From positions 569,575-633,574 of the forward strand of contig CAVUCE010000022.1 of the NCBI GenBank assembly GCA_963739985.1: DNA of 64,000 nucleotides, written 5' to 3'. Made by a program: the position numbers and the translations under genes. Below are positions 45,853-56,017 of this stretch, piece after piece. The notes beneath the pieces were generated by a model that was given only the letters and a program-made list of their open reading frames with translations, ran no database searches and had not been told where the DNA came from. The stretch's first letter is position 1, and every line of letters begins with the position of its first letter. Source of the DNA: CAVUCE01 sp963739985 (GTDB taxonomy: Bacteria > Bacteroidota > Ignavibacteria > Ignavibacteriales > Ignavibacteriaceae).

Positions 45853-46710
45853 TTAATTATTTGTAGTAATATTAAGTGAAATATCTAATGCTTTAACACT
45901 ATGGGTTAATGCACCGACAGAAATAAGATCAACTCCGGTTTCCGCAATTTCTTTAACAGTGTCTAAATTTATGCCGCCGGAAGCTTCAACTTTGCAGCGA
46001 TTATTTATAAACTCAACAGCTTTTTTCATATTCTCAGGCGTGAAATTATCAAGCATAATAACATCAATACCACAATTTAATGCTTCCCGGACTTCCTCTA
46101 AATTTTTCGTTTCAACTTCAATTTTGAAATCTTCATTTTTCTGCTTATTAAATAATTTGCAAGCTTCAATTGCTTTTGTAATGGATCCGGCAACGGCAAT
46201 ATGATTATCTTTAATTAAAAACATGTCGTACAAACCGATCCTATGATTTGCACATCCACTGAGTTTAACAGCAAGTTTATCAATTATTCTTAATCCGGGA
46301 ACAGTTTTACGTGTATCAATTATCTTTGCGTGAGTATGCTTTACGGTTTCAATAAATTGATTGGCATAAGTAGCTATTCCGCTCATCCTCTGAAAAAAGT
46401 TTAAAGCTGTTCTCTCGCCGGTAAGTATTGATGACGCTTTCCCGGAAATAGTTGCGGCAATTTGTCCGGATTTAACCTTATCGCCATCTTTAAATTTGGC
46501 AGAAAACTCAAGCCCGGGCTCAACTAGTTCAAAAACTTTTTTTACAACTTCATAGCCGGCAATAACTCCATCCTCTTTGATTAAAAATTCAGCATAACCA
46601 TTTAAGTCTTTTGGTATAATAGCAAGAGTGGTAATATCGCCTGAAGCAACATCTTCATTCAGCGCGTTTTTAATAATATCAGTAATTTTTTGATCAATAA
46701 TTTTATTCAT
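45853..46710 (-). CDS. nadC: Nicotinate-nucleotide diphosphorylase (carboxylating)
   Basis: A 285-residue quinolinate phosphoribosyltransferase of NAD synthesis. Motifs: TGERTALNFFQRMSGIAT, DTRKTVPGLRIIDKLAVKLSGC-type block, HRIGLYDMFLIKDNH, and EASGGINLDTV in the C-terminal barrel. nadA and nadB are not in the window. It overlaps the thioesterase by eight bases. Confidence 0.95.
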   Translation of the reverse strand: MNKIIDQKITDIIKNALNEDVASGDITTLAIIPKDLNGYAEFLIKEDGVIAGYEVVKKVFELVEPGLEFSAKFKDGDKVKSGQIAATISGKASSILTGERTALNFFQRMSGIATYANQFIETVKHTHAKIIDTRKTVPGLRIIDKLAVKLSGCANHRIGLYDMFLIKDNHIAVAGSITKAIEACKLFNKQKNEDFKIEVETKNLEEVREALNCGIDVIMLDNFTPENMKKAVEFINNRCKVEASGGINLDTVKEIAETGVDLISVGALTHSVKALDISLNITTNN

Positions 46711-47116
46711 TAAAATATTTTTTCATTTTGTCTGTGAAAAATTTAGGAGGTCGAACTGCCTTTTTAGTTTCTTTTTTCATAAAAACATGTTCTGTAAATC
46801 CGGTTGCCAAGATTGAATCAGATTCTAATCTTTTAATCGTATAATGTATTTTAATCCTAAATAAAGGTTCTATTTCAACTCTTGATTCAATTTCCAGCAA
46901 ATCATCGTACAAGCCGGGTTGCATATATTTTGCATGCGTCTCTATTACCGGAAGTTGAAAACCATTATTTTCAATTTCATTATACGGCAAACCAATATCT
47001 CTCAACATTTCGGTTCTTCCAACCTCAAAATATTCAAAATATTTTCCGTTATACACAAACTGCATTTGGTCAGTATCTGCATAACGAACACGAACTTTTG
47101 TCTTGTGAATTAACAT
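46703..47116 (-). CDS. YbgC/4-hydroxybenzoyl-CoA-type acyl-CoA thioesterase
   Basis: A 137-residue hotdog-fold thioesterase. The signature RVRYADTDQMQFVYNGKYFEYFEVGR includes the catalytic Asp-Asp region near residue 14. Members hydrolyse acyl-CoA or acyl-ACP thioesters; substrate is not determined by sequence. It overlaps nadC. Confidence 0.88.
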   Translation of the reverse strand: MLIHKTKVRVRYADTDQMQFVYNGKYFEYFEVGRTEMLRDIGLPYNEIENNGFQLPVIETHAKYMQPGLYDDLLEIESRVEIEPLFRIKIHYTIKRLESDSILATGFTEHVFMKKETKKAVRPPKFFTDKMKKYFNE

Positions 47117-47226
47117 CTCTTAAAACGGTAAATTATAAATTTCTGATTTGTAAATTTATAAAAAGGAATACGATAATGGAAATTATTTGAAATGTTTAAA
47201 TCAAACTTAGCAAATGTCATAAAAAA

Positions 47227-47248
47227 AAGATTGCCTTAAAGCAATCTT
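47227..47248 (-). terminator. Hairpin terminator after accA
   Basis: AAGATTGC (47227-47234) pairs with GCAATCTT (47241-47248), loop CTTAAA, followed on the minus strand by a T-run of eight. It lies 35 bases past the accA stop. Confidence 0.85.
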
Positions 47249-47282
47249 ATTAAATTTCTAAGAAAACCTACAATTAAATTTT

Positions 47283-48233
47283 TTATTCTACAAAAGCACC
47301 CATTTTGCCGAATTTCTCTATTCTGTTATCCATTAATTTATCCGGCTTAATTTTAGCTAATTGGATTAATTCTTCTTTAATAACTGTCTTTAATAGCTCG
47401 GCAGCTTGTAAATGATCTTTATGAGCGCCACCCATTGGCTCAGGAACAATTCTATCAATTAACTTTTGTTCCAATAAATCCGGCGCAGTTAATCTCAAAG
47501 CTTCGGCAGCCTGCTCTTTATAATCCCAGCTTCTCCATAAAATACTTGAGCATGATTCAGGGCTAATTACAGAATACCAGCAGTTTTCCAACATAAGAAT
47601 TCTATCGCCGACACCAATTCCAAGCGCTCCTCCACTCGCACCTTCACCAATTACAATTACTAAAATGGGAACTTTTAGTTTTGTCATTTCAAAAAGGTTT
47701 TTAGCAATAGCTTCAGCTTGCCCTCTTTCTTCGGCTTCTAATCCGGGAAAAGCTCCGGGAGTATCAATCATTGTAATAATTGGTTTGTTAAACTTTTCCG
47801 CAAGTTTCATTAATCGCAAAGCTTTACGATAACCTTCAGGATTCGGCATTCCAAAATTTCTATATAAATTTGATTTGGTGTCTCTTCCCTTCTGATGACC
47901 AATAATCATAACTTTATGTTCATCAATGGATGCAAAACCTCCGATAATAGCTTTATCATCTTTATAGCTTCTATCGCCATGTAATTCCACAAAGTTATCA
48001 GTCATATTATAAATATAATCTAAAGTATAAGGCCTATCAGGATGTCGAGCTAATTGAACTCTTTGCCAGCGAGTAAGATCTTTATAAACACCTTCTTTAA
48101 GTTCTTTAACTTTATCTTCAATTTTAACTATTTCATTTTCGATATCCATTTTATCCGCCAGCTTTCTCATTTCTTCAAGTTTAGCTTCCAACTCAACAAT
48201 AGGCTTCTCAAAATCCAAAATTGTTTTTGCCAT
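47283..48233 (-). CDS. accA: Acetyl-CoA carboxylase carboxyltransferase alpha subunit
   Basis: A 316-residue AccA that with AccD transfers carboxyl from biotin to acetyl-CoA, forming malonyl-CoA. Typical blocks: YKDLTRWQRVQLARHPDRP, GHQKGRDTKSN, MIDTPGAFPGLEAEERGQ and GEGASGGALGIGVGDRI. No accD lies in the window. It starts two bases after the upstream GT2 fusion gene. Confidence 0.96.
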   Translation of the reverse strand: MAKTILDFEKPIVELEAKLEEMRKLADKMDIENEIVKIEDKVKELKEGVYKDLTRWQRVQLARHPDRPYTLDYIYNMTDNFVELHGDRSYKDDKAIIGGFASIDEHKVMIIGHQKGRDTKSNLYRNFGMPNPEGYRKALRLMKLAEKFNKPIITMIDTPGAFPGLEAEERGQAEAIAKNLFEMTKLKVPILVIVIGEGASGGALGIGVGDRILMLENCWYSVISPESCSSILWRSWDYKEQAAEALRLTAPDLLEQKLIDRIVPEPMGGAHKDHLQAAELLKTVIKEELIQLAKIKPDKLMDNRIEKFGKMGAFVE

Positions 48234-48235
48234 AA

Positions 48236-50221
48236 TTATGCTCTACCACTCCACATTTTATTAAGAGTTTTACCTAATATTTCTAAATCGAACCAAAAAT
48301 TTTGATTCTTTGCATATAAAATATCTAATTTTTCTGCGTCGCCTCCTTCGGCATTTTCAATATACCATAACCCGGTTAAACCTTTTTTTCCCAGGTATAA
48401 TTGAGAATTTTCGGAATTAATTTTTGGACCTACAAAACTTGCTTTTCCCGAAAGCACAGAAGGAATTTTCAACACAAAGCTTTCAAATTCAGATTGCTTA
48501 CTTTTTACCTTAACAATTAAATATATGAAAGGATAAATAAAAAACAAAACGAACAAACCAAGGCTGTAATCAAATATAAACTTAGAAAATTTCTGTATCG
48601 GGTTTGAAATATTATAGTTTATTCCGATTAAAGGGATATCATCTAAAATACTTACGGAAGTTTTCCCAACTATGAAATCCAAATCATTCCCGATAAGCTT
48701 GAATTCCACGTTTTCATTTTGGCAAACAGAAACTATGGTCATCATTTGATTATACGTTACTTCGGAGGATGAGAAAATAACTTCACCTATTTTCTTTTCC
48801 CTAATAACTTTTACAATATTTTCTAAGCTACCGATCACATCAAACCCGTCAACATTTTGTCCAATTTCTTTATTCGAAGCGCCTATCAGTCCCACTACTG
48901 AATGAAAATCGGTATTTCTAGATTTTAATTTTTTAGCAATCTGAATTGCATGTGAATTTAATCCAACAATAAGAGTTTTAGAGTGCTGATAATCATCAAC
49001 TTTAACTCCAACTTTAAAAAATAGTTTTAGAATAATACGCCATGATGTTAGAATAAGAAATAAAATTATATAAGTTATAAGTAGAGTTGCACGGCTGTAA
49101 GCATATTGATTAAAGAAAAAAGTTAAAGATGATATGATGAAGAAACTAAAAACAATCGCTCCAAGATTCTTTAATACCGAAAGAGAATCTTTTTTGTAAA
49201 CACCTAAAAATGAAGAAACTGCTATATGAATTAAAGCCGGAATAGTATAAATAATTGGATAGCTAAAAGATGGGAAACCTCTCCAATGTCCAAAATTTCC
49301 GTAGAATTTATCCGCCGCAAAAATTGAAAGATTAAAAAAGATGAAATCAAATATTATTGATAACGCAACTAATTTTCTTCTTCCGATGAACGCAAATACT
49401 TGTCTAAAAACAATTGCCGATCTAAGAATAAATTCAACAAGCATAGAACTTGAAAGATGCTTCTTAACAAAAAGATGCATAGCCTCGTAAAAGATCTTTG
49501 TTTCATCAAGACTGCTTCGTTTAGTGCTTTCGCCTTTGTAATGAATTATTTGTGAATTGTGTACATAAAAAACTTTATAACCCGATTTCTGGATTCTATA
49601 ACACCAATCTAAATCTTCGCCATACATAAAAAATTCTTCATCTAAACCGCCAACATTTTCATAAACTTCCCGTTTAATCATCATAAACGATCCGGATATC
49701 GCATCAACTTCGTATGTTTGATTTTCATCAAGATAGGTAAGATTATATCTTGCAAATAATTTGCTGTTCGGAAACAAAGAACTTAATCCGGTAACCTTAC
49801 AGAAAGAAGTCCACGGTCCCGGGAATGATCGCCTGCAAGCAAGTTGTAAAGTTCCGTCCGGGTTTAATATTTTACAACCGGCTAATCCAGCTTCAGGATT
49901 GCTTTCAAAAAAACTTATCATTTTTTCAAAAGTATCTTCACCAACAAGTGTATCCGGATTTAGTAATAGAAGATATTTCCCTTTGGCAATTGATAAACCA
50001 AGATTATTTGCCCTGCTAAACCCAAGATTTTGTTGATTAGCGATTAACTTAACTTCTGGAAATTTGTCTTTGAGCAATTCAACACTTCCATCATCTGAAG
50101 CGTTATCAACAATAATAATTTCGTATGATAAATTGGTTCCGGCTTTTTTTATGGAATGAATTAAATTTTGAAGAAATTCTTTTACGTTATAGTTAACAAT
50201 TATAATGGATAAGTCTAGCAT
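48236..50221 (-). CDS. GT2 glycosyltransferase fused to a degenerate polyprenyl-phosphotransferase-like domain
   Basis: About 661 residues from the ATG at 50221, which has GGGTGAT upstream. Residues 1-260 are a GT2 rhamnosyltransferase-like domain: SIIIVNYNVKEFLQ, DNASDDGSVELL, LLNPDT and MYGEDLDWCYRIQKSG. Several membrane helices follow at about 270-405, then a Rossmann-like CoA_binding_3-type segment (418-530). The last 110 residues match the ends of sugar phosphotransferases (FVGPK, KGLTGLWYIENAEGG, FWFDLEILGKTL). The FKFRSM block and the DE-x-P-Q catalytic region of that family are missing. The tail is therefore probably non-catalytic. It likely belongs to the polysaccharide locus. Confidence 0.85.
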   Translation of the reverse strand: MLDLSIIIVNYNVKEFLQNLIHSIKKAGTNLSYEIIIVDNASDDGSVELLKDKFPEVKLIANQQNLGFSRANNLGLSIAKGKYLLLLNPDTLVGEDTFEKMISFFESNPEAGLAGCKILNPDGTLQLACRRSFPGPWTSFCKVTGLSSLFPNSKLFARYNLTYLDENQTYEVDAISGSFMMIKREVYENVGGLDEEFFMYGEDLDWCYRIQKSGYKVFYVHNSQIIHYKGESTKRSSLDETKIFYEAMHLFVKKHLSSSMLVEFILRSAIVFRQVFAFIGRRKLVALSIIFDFIFFNLSIFAADKFYGNFGHWRGFPSFSYPIIYTIPALIHIAVSSFLGVYKKDSLSVLKNLGAIVFSFFIISSLTFFFNQYAYSRATLLITYIILFLILTSWRIILKLFFKVGVKVDDYQHSKTLIVGLNSHAIQIAKKLKSRNTDFHSVVGLIGASNKEIGQNVDGFDVIGSLENIVKVIREKKIGEVIFSSSEVTYNQMMTIVSVCQNENVEFKLIGNDLDFIVGKTSVSILDDIPLIGINYNISNPIQKFSKFIFDYSLGLFVLFFIYPFIYLIVKVKSKQSEFESFVLKIPSVLSGKASFVGPKINSENSQLYLGKKGLTGLWYIENAEGGDAEKLDILYAKNQNFWFDLEILGKTLNKMWSGRA

Positions 50222-50230
50222 ATCACCCAA

Positions 50231-50953
50231 TTATAGTTTTCCAAAAATACTTTTGAGTCTAAGTATCCAAACCATAATTACTGCTTCGCGCACAATTTTG
50301 CGGGACATTTTAGAAGTACCTTTTACACGATCATGAAAAATAATGGGAATTTCCACAACGCGAAATCCTTTTTTCCATGCTTTAAATGTCATTTCAATTT
50401 GGAAGGCGTATCCGTTCGAATCTATTTTAGTTAAATCTATTGCTTCCAATACATTTCTCCTAAAACACTTAAAACCACCGGTTGCATCGCAAATAGGCAT
50501 GCCGGTAATATAACGAGTATATCCATTTGCAAAGTAACTTAAGAACAATCTCTTCATTGGCCAATTTACAACATTTACTCCGGTTTTATATCTGCTTCCC
50601 AGTACAAGATCAGAATCTTTAATAGCCTTTAAAAAATTTCTTATTTCTTTTGGATCATGCGAATAATCAGCATCCATCTCAAAAATATATTCGTAACCAT
50701 TATCAAGAGCATACCTAAATCCTGCCACGTAAGCAGTTCCCAAACCCATTTTTTTTGCACGACGAATTAATTTTATTCGTTCGTTGGATTGAGATAACTC
50801 TTCTACAAATTTTCCGGTTCCATCGGGAGAGTTATCATCAACAATTAAAACATCAAGATCAGTTTTGTATCGATTTAATAAATCCGGAACGATTTTTTGA
50901 ACGTTGTCAAGTTCATTGTATGTAGGTATTATAATTATAGATTTATCAGCCAT
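50231..50953 (-). CDS. Polyprenol-phosphate mannosyltransferase (DPM1-like GT2)
   Basis: A 240-residue GT2 enzyme. DDNSPDGTG, FEMDADYSHDPKEI (DxD) and GSRYKTGVN match the dolichol-phosphate mannose synthase group. There are no C-terminal membrane helices. It would make a polyprenyl-phosphate sugar donor for transfer on the periplasmic side. It ends 10 bases inside the start of the GT2 fusion gene. Confidence 0.88.
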   Translation of the reverse strand: MADKSIIIIPTYNELDNVQKIVPDLLNRYKTDLDVLIVDDNSPDGTGKFVEELSQSNERIKLIRRAKKMGLGTAYVAGFRYALDNGYEYIFEMDADYSHDPKEIRNFLKAIKDSDLVLGSRYKTGVNVVNWPMKRLFLSYFANGYTRYITGMPICDATGGFKCFRRNVLEAIDLTKIDSNGYAFQIEMTFKAWKKGFRVVEIPIIFHDRVKGTSKMSRKIVREAVIMVWILRLKSIFGKL

Positions 50954-51015
50954 GCAAAATATATTTTTAATTGTTATAGATTTTTAAAAGATTGGAAAAT
51001 GATCTAATTAAGATA

Positions 51016-52419
51016 TTACTCATAATGACCTTTTCCAAATAATACTACAAAAATTGTTCTGAATAATATCTTAAAATCCATTCTCAGCGACATATTTTCG
51101 ATATAAAACAAATCATATCTTAATTTAATTTTTACATCCTCAATAGATTCATCATATTTGTGTTTTACTTGTGCCCAACCGGTTATACCGGGACGAACTT
51201 TTAATCTTCTTTTATAATACGGAATTTGCTCAGCAAGTTTTTCAACAAAAAATGGTCTTTCCGGTCTTGGTCCAACCATACTCATTTCGCCCTTCAGTAC
51301 ATTAATCATCTGTGGAAGTTCATCAATTCTAACTTTTCTTATAAACTTACCAACTCTTGTGATGCGAGGATCGCCTTTCTGAGACCAAATTGGCCCGGTA
51401 CTTTTTTCAGCGTCATTCTTCATCGACCTAAACTTAAAGATTTTAAAAAGCTCTCCGCTCATACCACATCTATCTTGTGTAAAAAACACAGGACCTTTAC
51501 TTTCCAATTTTATTGCAATAGCCGTTAAAATAAATATTGGAAGTGTAAGTATAATAATTATTATAGAAACAAATAGGTCTAATGCACGCTTTAATTTCTT
51601 TTCCCATTCGGGCATTAATTCCGGCATAACGTCAATAAGAGCAATACCGTAGATTTGAGAAGTTTTAGCTTGTCCGCTAAGAATTGAATATAAATCCGGA
51701 ACTATTTTTAAACTCACATTTTTTGCATCGCAACGACTTATCAATTCAATTATCAAATCATCGTCACCTTTTTCAGAAGCAATTATAACATCTTTAACAT
51801 TATATTCATCAATAAATTTTTCAAGATCGTTTATTTGGCCCAGCACATTTATATTTTTATACGACTTCCCAATTTCGGTTGGATCGATAGAAACAAAACC
51901 TTTAACATCAAGTCCTAGAGCAAGATAACGAGCAAGCTGATCACAAATTTCCGTTGCTTTGGCATTAAACCCAATAATAAGCACATTCTTTCGACCAAAG
52001 CCTTTGATTAACAAACTTCTTTGAAGACTTCGAATAAAAACTCTACCGGTTCCTACTAAAAGGAGGAATAACCCCCAGTATATAAAAATTAAAATCCTAG
52101 AATTAGAATCAACACCATGCAGATAATCATCAATAAAAATTAGAAAAAATAGGATAAAGATACCGACGAATGTTGCCTTAAATAAAGTTGAAATTTCATC
52201 AAATCGAGATGCAGCAAACCAGGTGCGATACATTCCCACAAAAGTAAAAATTATAAGCCAGTAGAAATAGATTACCAACATCGGAATAATAAATTCCGGC
52301 ATAGAAAGGAGCTTAAACCATCCGGTTTGAACACGCAACTGGTAATAGATTATCCATGCAAGATTGATGGTGAGGAAATCTATAAAAAGTACAATTAATT
52401 TTTCAGTTTTTTTGTTCAA
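51016..52419 (-). CDS. Undecaprenyl-phosphate sugar phosphotransferase (initiating enzyme)
   Basis: A 467-residue polyprenyl glycosylphosphotransferase. Four or five N-terminal membrane helices and a CoA_binding_3 domain precede the catalytic region: GPVFFTQDRCGMSGELFKIFK, FKFRSMKNDAE, RIDELPQMINVLKGEMSMVGPRP and RPGITGWAQVKHKY. All catalytic residues are intact. It transfers a sugar-1-phosphate to undecaprenyl phosphate, starting repeat-unit synthesis. The degenerate tail at 48236 resembles its C-terminus. Confidence 0.92.
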   Translation of the reverse strand: MNKKTEKLIVLFIDFLTINLAWIIYYQLRVQTGWFKLLSMPEFIIPMLVIYFYWLIIFTFVGMYRTWFAASRFDEISTLFKATFVGIFILFFLIFIDDYLHGVDSNSRILIFIYWGLFLLLVGTGRVFIRSLQRSLLIKGFGRKNVLIIGFNAKATEICDQLARYLALGLDVKGFVSIDPTEIGKSYKNINVLGQINDLEKFIDEYNVKDVIIASEKGDDDLIIELISRCDAKNVSLKIVPDLYSILSGQAKTSQIYGIALIDVMPELMPEWEKKLKRALDLFVSIIIIILTLPIFILTAIAIKLESKGPVFFTQDRCGMSGELFKIFKFRSMKNDAEKSTGPIWSQKGDPRITRVGKFIRKVRIDELPQMINVLKGEMSMVGPRPERPFFVEKLAEQIPYYKRRLKVRPGITGWAQVKHKYDESIEDVKIKLRYDLFYIENMSLRMDFKILFRTIFVVLFGKGHYE

Positions 52420-52455
52420 TGATTTCTGTATTCACTTATATTAAAAAAATGTATC

Positions 52456-53655
52456 TCAATTTTTATTTTGAGAAACCTCTTTTACCAAATATTCCTCAAA
52501 TTCTCCAACAATTTTATCCCAGCTTAGAGTACTAGTTATTAAACTTTTTCCATCAGAGACATAAGATTTTCTAATATTCTCATTTTGCAATACATTTATA
52601 ACGTAATCCGCAAATTTTTCCTTAGAATCAGCAACAAAAATAAACTTTATCAACTCTTCCGGCAACCCTGCGGTAGCGATTGATGTAGCAACAACCGGGA
52701 CTCCTAATGCGATAGATTCAATCACTTTATTTAATGTTCCGGCACCAAATCTCATAGGAGCAACATTTACCGCACTTTTTTGATACTCGGCTTTAATGTC
52801 TTGTACAAATCCCGTAACGATGATATTTTCACTAGCTAAATTTATTATTCTTTTGGGAGGTTTTTGTCCAACTATATAAAATTCCGCATCAGGAATTTTT
52901 TGAAGTATTATAGGAAAAATTTCATTCGCAAAAAATATTGCCGCGTCATAATTTGCATAATACGGCATATTTCCGGTAAATATTATCCGTTTGGAGTCGA
53001 ATTCTATATCCGAAGGTTTAAAATAACTTACATCCAATCCGTTTTTGAGAATTTTAACATTGGCATTTATTCCGCGCTTTTTTAGAAAATCCTGGTCTAT
53101 GGGAGAACAGATAAATAAAGTATGAAATTTTTCAGCAATTTTTTCATAGTTCTCAATTCTTTTTTGTTCAATTTTAATGAATAATTTTTTGATAGGATTT
53201 TTTTCAATCTCGGCGAATCTTTTTAGATAAAGTGAAACAGCATCGGTAAAATCAATTACATTTAAAATTTTTGTGCTTGAGCTATCCGCATCTAAATATT
53301 GTGCACTTCTGATTAAATGGTAATAGACAACATCAAACTTACCTTCTTTTAGAGATGCTGTAATCTTTTTTTTCATTTTACTCGATTGAAACCAAGCTAC
53401 TTGAAAGGGAGTTGAGGTAAAAACGGCAAAAAATATTTTTATTAAGGAAGGTATTATTGACAGTTTTACAACTTCAACTTTAATCCCATGTTTTTCAAGT
53501 TTTTCTAAATCCTTTAAATACTTTTTACTTCTTAGAAAAGTAAAGATTGTAACGGAATTATTCTTAGATAAAATTTTGGCAATGTTAAAAATTTTTAGTT
53601 TATCACCGCGGAACGGCGGATATGGGATACGTGGCGTTATTATTAAAATATTCAA
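52456..53655 (-). CDS. Glycosyltransferase family 4
   Basis: A 399-residue GT-B enzyme. N-terminal ITPRIPYPPFRGDKLKIFNIAK, C-terminal FGAGTLNKVIESIALGVPVVAT and YIVGQKPPKRII. It resembles the exosortase-locus sugar transferases (TIGR03087-like) at the N-terminus, but that assignment is loose. It lies upstream of the initiating transferase, in the polysaccharide locus. Confidence 0.82.
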   Translation of the reverse strand: MNILIITPRIPYPPFRGDKLKIFNIAKILSKNNSVTIFTFLRSKKYLKDLEKLEKHGIKVEVVKLSIIPSLIKIFFAVFTSTPFQVAWFQSSKMKKKITASLKEGKFDVVYYHLIRSAQYLDADSSSTKILNVIDFTDAVSLYLKRFAEIEKNPIKKLFIKIEQKRIENYEKIAEKFHTLFICSPIDQDFLKKRGINANVKILKNGLDVSYFKPSDIEFDSKRIIFTGNMPYYANYDAAIFFANEIFPIILQKIPDAEFYIVGQKPPKRIINLASENIIVTGFVQDIKAEYQKSAVNVAPMRFGAGTLNKVIESIALGVPVVATSIATAGLPEELIKFIFVADSKEKFADYVINVLQNENIRKSYVSDGKSLITSTLSWDKIVGEFEEYLVKEVSQNKN

Positions 53656-53755
53656 ATTAGGTAAAATAAATTAGTCAAAAATGTTAAATTAACAGCATTA
53701 ATATAAATAAAAATAGAATTACTACTTAAAATTAATTAGATTACCTCCAATTTTA

Positions 53756-54848
53756 TTGGAAATAAAATATGCAGGAGTACTTTTGATTATAATCCATTTT
53801 GATTGTTTGTACTATAAGGGAGATATCCCATGCGCCCCCCATAAGAAATCCGGATATCATTGCCAAGATTGTCCAGAGTACAAAACTATATCTCATAAAA
53901 TTTTAATTATTAAACTCGGTGCAATTGGTGATGTTATAAGAACAACACCTTTACTAAGGAAACTCCGAACGGAATATCCAAATGCACAAATTTCTTGGTT
54001 AACTTATTCACCTGATATACTTAGTAAAGAATGGGTTAACAGAATATTACCTGTTACTCATGAAAATTTAGAATTAATCAAATCATGTTGAATATGATTG
54101 GCTATTGAACCTTGATAAAGATGCACTTGCAATATCCCTAGTTGATAAAATTTCGGCAAAGAAAAAATCCGGTTTTACAATTGATGAATTTGGACACGCA
54201 AAACCAATTGGAACGAAAGCTGAAGAACACAAATGGCTTACAGGTTTATTTGATGATTTAAATAAAGAAAACACAAAACATTATGTACGAGAAATTTTTG
54301 ATATCTGCCGGGTTTGAATTTAATGATGAAGAATATATTCTTGAAGCAGAACCTTCAGGGCATAATTGGGACATTGATAAATCAAAAAAAGTAATTGGTT
54401 TAAATACCGGTTGCGGCGGCAGATGGACTTCACGTCTTTGGGCTATTGAAAACTGGTCGAAATTAGCAAAAGATCTATTTAAAGAGGGATATGAAGTTAT
54501 TCTTACTAGGTGGCGAACAAGAAGATGAAAGGAATAAACAAATTCAGAAAAACAGCGGTGCTAAATATTTCGGATATTTTTCACTTCCGATTTTTATGGA
54601 TTTAATCAATCAGTGTGAAACCATAGTTACTGCGGTTACAATGGGAATGCATCTAGCGGTCGGATTAAAAAAGAATTTGATTCTTTTTAACAATATTTTT
54701 AACAAAAATGAATTTTATCTTGTATAACCGTGGAGAAATTTTAGAGCCCGATTTTGATTGCGACTGCTATTATGCACCTGTTTGCCCCAATGATTGTATG
54801 CAGTATTTGAAACCGGAAAAGGTTCTAGCAGCGATTAATGAGATTTAG
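53756..54848 (+). pseudogene. Glycosyltransferase family 9 protein, four frameshifts, antisense to the locus
   Basis: Read in shifting frames, this is a complete GT9: a Cys-rich head (DCLYYKGDIPCAPHKKSG, CQDCPEY), then KILIIKLGAIGDVIRTTPLLRKL (53756-54091), NLDKDALAISLVDKI (54105 on), AGFEFNDEEYILEAEP, GLNTGCGGRWTSRLWAIENW, LLGGEQEDERNKQIQKN, CETIVTAVTMGMHLAVGLKK, and a Cys tail CDCYYAPVCPNDC ending at a TAG at 54846-54848. Shifts fall near 54087, 54300, 54505 and 54723, each by one base. It is the only plus-strand gene in the 48-64 kb region. Either a dead transferred gene or a run of sequencing errors. Confidence 0.85.
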
Positions 54849-54882
54849 AAAATTTCATTAAAATTAGATTTCTTTATGTAAT

Positions 54883-56005
54883 TTATTTTTTAGCTAATCT
54901 TTCAAAAAGTCTAATTAGCATCAGTGTATTTTTTTCTAAACTGAATTTTTTTGATTGGTCAAGAGCTTTCTGTTTCATTTGCTTATATTTATTCTCATCA
55001 TTGAACAGTTGTAGAATATCATTTGCAAAGTTTTCATAATCTTCAGGCTCGATGAAGAATCCCACCATTTCCAACCACTTCAGGCAGGGATGAAACATTA
55101 GAAGCTAAAACCGGCAAACCAATTTGCATTGCCTCAAGAGGGGGGATACCGAACCCCTCATAAAATGAAGGGAATATAAATAGAAATGCTTGCTTGTATA
55201 TTGCAGGTAAGTCTTCATCGTCTACATAGTTAAGATAAGTTACATATTTTTCCCGTTTTTTAATTTCTGAATCAATTATTCTGAAATTATGTCCAGGTTT
55301 ACCAATTAAGACAGTTTTTACAATATTATTTTTATTGTGAACTAAATCTGAAATTTTTAGAATACCTTCAATATTTTTTCGTTTTTCAATAGCCCCAACA
55401 AATAAAATATATTTTCCAGGCAAGTTATATTTTTGATGCAAGTATAAACCTTTATCTTCACTTACATTACCAGGCGAAAATTTTGAATCGGCAGCTTGAT
55501 ATATAACCTCAATTTTAGAAGGCATTATATTAAAATAATTTATAATATCCTTTTTTGAACTTTCAGAGACAGTCAATATTGAATCACTTTTTCTCATGGA
55601 AGACGGTAAAAATAAATCTAAATAACTCCGGTAGGACAAAGGATGAAAGTCTTTATTTATCTTATGAGCAAGATCATGTACAGCAGCAATCGTTTTTATG
55701 TTTTTAATTCCCCTTATAGGAATAAGATGATTTACAGTAAAAAATATATCGATGTTATATCTCTTTAGATATTTAGGAAGAATAATATTCAACCACAACG
55801 GAGCATAAATTTTTGAGGGTAAAAAACTTTTACCTGTTTTTATTTTATGGTAAAAATCATTTTCAACCGGAATCTCGGTGCAAGAGAACAAAAAATATTC
55901 ATTGGAATTATCGTATAAAATTAGTCCTCTTAAAATATCAAGTAAGTATCTTCCGATACCCGTCATTCTTTTTTCCAAAACTCTAGCATCTATTCCAATT
56001 CTCAT
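54883..56005 (-). pseudogene. Glycosyltransferase family 4, frameshifted near the C-terminus
   Basis: The main part (55043-56005) is a normal GT4: MRIGIDARVLEKRMTGIGRYL, FVGAIEKRKNIEGILKI and PSFYEGFGIPPLEAMQIGLPV, with SNVSSLPEVVGNGG at the end. There the frame is lost at about 55050-55066. The next frame resumes IEPEDYENFANDILQLFNDE and runs to 54883, completing the standard tail. One base gained or lost explains it. The nearly complete first part might still fold, but the C-terminal helices would be missing. Confidence 0.85.
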
Positions 56006-56017
56006 ATTGCTCGATAA

